From the NCBI GenBank assembly GCA_022759165.1, contig JAEMPT010000037.1, forward strand, positions 1 through 7,905: a DNA stretch of 7,905 nucleotides. The letters are read 5' to 3'. Positions 5,857 to 7,905 of the stretch are shown in pieces (the stretch's first letter is position 1; every line of letters starts with the position of its first letter). This DNA comes from Thermoprotei archaeon. Lineage in GTDB: Archaea; Thermoproteota; Thermoprotei_A; Sulfolobales; Fervidicoccaceae. The notes beneath the pieces are model-generated. The model had not been told where the DNA came from and ran no database searches. It saw nothing but the letters and a program-made list of their open reading frames with translations. Made by a program: the position numbers and the translations under genes.

Positions 5857-7046
5857 AAGCGGGGGACGTCGACCAGCTTCTCCGCTTCGTTCTTGGCCTT
5901 CTCGAGCTTCCTTTGATGCTCTTCCAGCCATTTGATCATTTTTTCAACTGCCATTTTTTTATCCTCCCCACAGAGCAACTTCCCCTGCCTGCACCTTGTA
6001 TATATATCAAGTAGGTCGGCGTCGTTTGGCAATAGATGATAAAGATACATTTCATATATTGAGCATTTTTCAGGTTCTCCTCCCAATCTCCTCTGCTCCT
6101 CTACCGTTGCTCTCCCGCCTGTAATCGCCTTCATGAGCTTCGATGCTGAAACTTCGAGTGGATCTGAAAGAAATATCGCTGATTCGGGTCTGCTGCTACT
6201 CATCTTACCCCCATCCAGCCCGGTCATGAACCTGTGATAAGTGCTCGCGGGTCTTCTCAAATCTAGCTCTCCAGAGAATCTGTCTGCTATATCTCTCGTA
6301 AATCTAAGATGGGGATCCTGGTCTGCGCCTACCGGGACAAAGACGTGTTTATAACCACCATATTCTTCTAGCATTGGGTGCAGTATGTCTGCAGCCTGAT
6401 GCAACACAGCTATTACCTTCGCGGGGGATATTTCGCCATATATCGCTGAGAATTCTGCAGCGGTTACCTTTTGGCTGAACATGCCTACGAGCCTGTAATA
6501 AGGAGCCTCCATGTTGCTTTGGAAATATATCCTCAAGTTCTTTTTCTGCAGGCCAAGGGCAAGGGCATTTGCTATGTATTCTTCAAGAGCTATTCTAATG
6601 AGCTCCTTTCTCTCCATCCTCCTCACAGCATAAGCTTCGATGTCCGCAATAGCTAATATTATGTCGACTCCGATGCTTTGATAGTATATTATCTGGTCCA
6701 TGAGCATTTTATGGCCGAAATGTAGCTTACCGCTCGGCATGAATCCTGTGAGGAGCGCGACCTTTTCTCCCCTTTCCAGCGCATTGAGGATCTGGTCGAA
6801 GTCCCTATGACCGAATATTACTCCTCTGCGCATGAGATGGTTTGGATTCTTTATTTTAGGTAGAAGTTCCTTGAAGGGTCTAATGCCAAACAGAGAGAAC
6901 AGTTTTTCATAGTCGGCTATCTGTGAATATCCCCAAGGATCGAGTTTTATTTCTCCTCCATTGCTATTCAATTTTAGCACCTTTGTTGCGTGTTTTTTCT
7001 TCTTCTCGCATAAATATTTGAATTTTGAAAATTGATTGAATTTCAA
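5853..7046 (-). CDS. trpS: Tryptophanyl-tRNA synthetase (archaeal type)
   Basis: Charges tRNA-Trp with tryptophan; class Ic synthetase active as a homodimer in the cytoplasm. Seen: an archaeal/eukaryal-type N-terminal part with KLDPWGYSQIADYEKLFSLFGI (about 34-55) and MRRGVIFGHRDFD; the ATP motif GFMPSGKLHFGHK (101-113), where HFGH is the HIGH signature; ADIEAYAVRR (134-143); GADQDPHLRFTRD (240-252); and the second signature GGKMSSS (279-285), equivalent to KMSKS. Length 397 from a TTG start. The first 33 residues before KLDPWG are Lys-rich and longer than I expect; GTG at 6980 or TTG at 6971 would shorten the protein to 375 or 372 residues. A TATA-like TTTAAAAT starts 31 bases before the TTG at 7046, which favours the long form as a leaderless message. 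Convergent with thyX and its small partner, with overlapping stops. Confidence 0.95.
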   Translation of the reverse strand: MKFNQFSKFKYLCEKKKKHATKVLKLNSNGGEIKLDPWGYSQIADYEKLFSLFGIRPFKELLPKIKNPNHLMRRGVIFGHRDFDQILNALERGEKVALLTGFMPSGKLHFGHKMLMDQIIYYQSIGVDIILAIADIEAYAVRRMERKELIRIALEEYIANALALGLQKKNLRIYFQSNMEAPYYRLVGMFSQKVTAAEFSAIYGEISPAKVIAVLHQAADILHPMLEEYGGYKHVFVPVGADQDPHLRFTRDIADRFSGELDLRRPASTYHRFMTGLDGGKMSSSRPESAIFLSDPLEVSASKLMKAITGGRATVEEQRRLGGEPEKCSIYEMYLYHLLPNDADLLDIYTRCRQGKLLCGEDKKMAVEKMIKWLEEHQRKLEKAKNEAEKLVDVPRF

Positions 7047-7067
7047 GTTTTTGCATTTTTGTGTTGC

Positions 7068-7277
7068 TTATTTTAAAAATAGAACGTTTAATGGATTGCT
7101 TTGTCCTTTTGGGAGTATGTTTTTTATGATGGAGAATCCATTATGCTGAAGTTCTGTCAGTGAATTTGTTTTTTGTGAATGTCGATAAAAAAAGTCTATC
7201 ACCCAAAGCGTTCCTAGATTTTTTTGTAGTCGCCAACTTTTTTTAGTTATAACATGAACGGTGTTAGGTAGACTTTT
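7068..7277 (-). pseudogene. Open frame without a good start; possible gene fragment
   Basis: Sixty-nine sense codons are open on the minus strand between the left palindromic element and trpS, beginning inside the element itself. The only usual start codon is a GTG at 7202, giving 44 residues beginning VIDFFYRH and ending GFSIIKNILPKGQSNPLNVLFLK before TAA. The tail looks like a plausible protein C-terminus (a Gly-Phe turn, a beta segment, a Pro-Lys-Gly-Gln loop and a final hydrophobic strand), and the open frame continues upstream past the GTG as if a longer protein lost its 5' part. No family recognised. No Shine-Dalgarno sequence or well-spaced TATA box precedes the GTG. The DNA is very A/T-rich, so chance openness is a serious alternative. 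Confidence 0.22.
7070..7077 (-). promoter_or_regulatory. TATA-like box of trpS
   Basis: The minus strand reads TTTAAAAT, its first base 31 bases before the TTG at 7046, ideal for a leaderless transcript starting at that TTG. It overlaps the stop codon of the start-poor open frame that precedes it, arguing that this frame is not an essential intact gene. Confidence 0.5.
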
Positions 7278-7298
7278 TTAATAAAATCTACCTAACAC
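7261..7298. repeat. 38-base palindromic element, copy 1 (3' side of the coiled-coil gene)
   Basis: A perfect 12-base inverted repeat, GTGTTAGGTAGA and TCTACCTAACAC, separated by 14 A/T-rich bases. The same arms and the same spacer length recur at 7784-7821; only the spacer sequence differs. Shared flanking bases (ACG on the left, T on the right in plus orientation) show that both copies lie in the same direction. This copy starts 25 bases beyond the stop of the coiled-coil gene. It could act as terminator hairpin, protein-binding site, promoter/operator for a lost neighbour, or element end. Confidence 0.9.
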
Positions 7299-7322
7299 TA
7301 GTTCAATTAAAGGCACTTCTCA

Positions 7323-7757
7323 TCATTTCAAAAGAGCCTCAAATCCTCTTGCTTCCTCTAAAAGCTTCTCAGTTTTCTTCGTCAAAGCTTCTATATCCTC
7401 TATGTTTTTCGCTAATTTTTTAATGGCTTTCTTGCTCTGTTTTATCTTTTTTAATTTGCCTTCGGAGTTTCCTCCATAAATTGAACGATAAGGATCCTTG
7501 CATTTTATGTAGTAATAGAAGTACTTCTTACCTGCTTTATTTTTCACCCAAGTTTTTTCCTCTTCACATTTGTCCCATTCCTTTAACTTCTCTATGAACG
7601 GCTTCAATTTTGTGGTCTGGATTTTCAAATCCTCTAGCATTTTTTCCATTTCTTGGAGCTTTTTCCCCATGCTAGCTATAGTATTTGCTATTTCTCTTGC
7701 CCCTACGCTCTCTAACTCTTCCTTAAGGTCTTTTCTCTCTTCCTCTATTTGGGACAT
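7323..7757 (-). CDS. Coiled-coil protein of unknown function between two palindromic elements
   Basis: A 144-residue, strongly charged protein from a clear ATG. Seen: two long heptad-like helical stretches, at 1-62 (SQIEEERKDLKEELESVGAR onward, with Leu/Ile spacing) and 100-144 (Lys-rich, then IEDIEALTKKTEKLLEEARG). They flank a short central module at about 62-96: WDKCEEEKTWVKNKAGKKYF followed by YYYIKCKDPYRSIYGG. The module has two cysteines (C64, C86), aromatic residues in a row and a closing IYGG; it looks like a small beta hairpin carried on a helical hairpin. Tyr-rich hairpins of this general look occur in short archaeal DNA-associated proteins, but I do not recognise the family and assign no function. 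An AAGGA lies 11 bases before the ATG. A TATA-like run sits in the centre of the upstream palindromic element. Its isolation between repeats suggests an accessory or mobile origin. Confidence 0.72.
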   Translation of the reverse strand: MSQIEEERKDLKEELESVGAREIANTIASMGKKLQEMEKMLEDLKIQTTKLKPFIEKLKEWDKCEEEKTWVKNKAGKKYFYYYIKCKDPYRSIYGGNSEGKLKKIKQSKKAIKKLAKNIEDIEALTKKTEKLLEEARGFEALLK

Positions 7758-7783
7758 TTTTTGTCGCTTCCTTGGTTTCTACG

Positions 7784-7821
7784 GTGTTAGGTAGATTTTT
7801 ATTTTATTTTCTACCTAACAC
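7784..7821. repeat. 38-base palindromic element, copy 2 (promoter side of the coiled-coil gene)
   Basis: Arms identical to copy 1 (GTGTTAGGTAGA and TCTACCTAACAC) and again exactly 14 bases apart, with a different A/T-rich centre. On the minus strand the centre reads AAATAAAATAAAAA, a TATA-like run 39-52 bases before the ATG of the coiled-coil gene. The arm nearest the gene ends 27 bases before that ATG. A protein binding the arms would thus bracket or cover the TATA box, as an autoregulatory operator would. Transcription would then begin at about 7774, leaving a leader of about 17 bases containing AAGGA. Confidence 0.9.
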
Positions 7822-7853
7822 TCATGAAGATATGTGATTTTCGCTCAATTTTG

Positions 7854-7859
7854 AAAAAA
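7854..7859 (-). terminator. T-run downstream of the partial right-edge frame
   Basis: The minus strand reads CTTTTTTC six bases after the TAA of the frame ending at 7866. Archaeal termination often occurs at such T-runs. This supports a transcript ending here and separates it from the coiled-coil gene. No hairpin precedes it. Confidence 0.35.
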
Positions 7860-7865
7860 GATGTT

Positions 7866-7905
7866 TTATTCGACTACCTCGAATCTATATAGATGCCGAG
7901 CGGCG
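7866..7905 (-). CDS. Possible 3' end of a gene entering from the right edge
   Basis: The minus-strand frame at the right edge reads AARHLYRFEVVE and then TAA. Its codons and the alternation RFEVVE look like a natural protein C-terminus, and a T6 run follows within a few bases. Only 12 complete codons are visible, so no family can be named. One other minus frame ends after RRSASI, and a plus-strand ATG at 7893 (MPSG) is open to the edge, so the call is tentative. Confidence 0.35.
   Translation of the reverse strand, partial: AARHLYRFEVVE

Noticed and set aside
6856..6864. TTAGGTAGA, nine bases matching part of the palindrome arm.
   Set aside because: Lies inside trpS codons for LLPKIK, lacks a second arm, and a nine-base match is compatible with chance.
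7570..7794. A plus-strand Ser/Phe-rich frame opposite the coiled-coil gene, running into palindrome copy 2.
   Set aside because: Low-complexity complement of Lys/Glu-rich codons with no start signal; the coiled-coil frame is the better gene.
7258..7822. The palindrome pair as a minimal CRISPR array.
   Set aside because: Only two repeats separated by 485 bases containing a gene; no spacer-sized interval and no cas genes in the window.

Overview
This 7.9-kb window reads as a gene-dense stretch of chromosome from a (hyper)thermophilic archaeon, most likely of the Thermoproteota (crenarchaeal) type. The evidence is an archaeal-type triosephosphate isomerase, an archaeal-type TrpRS, a CxxC-type DUF89 protein, many TTG starts, and A/T-rich TATA-like boxes about 24-31 bases upstream of start codons, implying leaderless or short-leader mRNAs. 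There are no rRNA or tRNA genes and no CRISPR array that I can see. Species-level placement is not possible from the sequence alone.

Left part (1-1100, minus strand): the first third of tpiA runs off the left edge. A class I SAM-dependent methyltransferase gene lies upstream of it. Between them is a short stretch that looks like the worn 3' end of an IS200/IS605 tnpB gene with its right-end hairpin; its reading frame overlaps the last codons of the methyltransferase.

Centre (1219-4150, minus strand): a tight three-gene operon has a promoter in front of its first gene. The order is D-3-phosphoglycerate dehydrogenase (serA-like), a class V PLP aminotransferase and a DUF89 metal-dependent phosphatase. 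Junctions are zero bases and an 8-base overlap, each with a Shine-Dalgarno (SD) sequence. Dehydrogenase, transaminase and phosphatase are the three steps of the phosphorylated serine pathway, so the DUF89 protein is a candidate for the missing phosphoserine phosphatase (inference).

Centre-right (4201-7046): a membrane-anchored extracytoplasmic thioredoxin-like protein (minus) is divergent from thyX (plus, flavin-dependent thymidylate synthase). A 47-codon small gene follows thyX and meets the convergent trpS gene with overlapping stop codons.

Right part (7047-7905): this is the accessory-looking and most unusual region. A 144-residue coiled-coil protein of unknown function is bracketed by two copies of a 38-base palindromic element. 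Each copy has perfect 12-base arms and a 14-base A/T-rich centre. The copies are in the same orientation, 523 bases apart, and share asymmetric flanking bases. The copy upstream of the gene places the putative TATA box between the arms. The stretch between this unit and trpS is A/T-rich and holds an open frame without a good start, perhaps a gene fragment. The last 40 bases may hold the 3' end of another minus-strand gene, followed by a T-run terminator.
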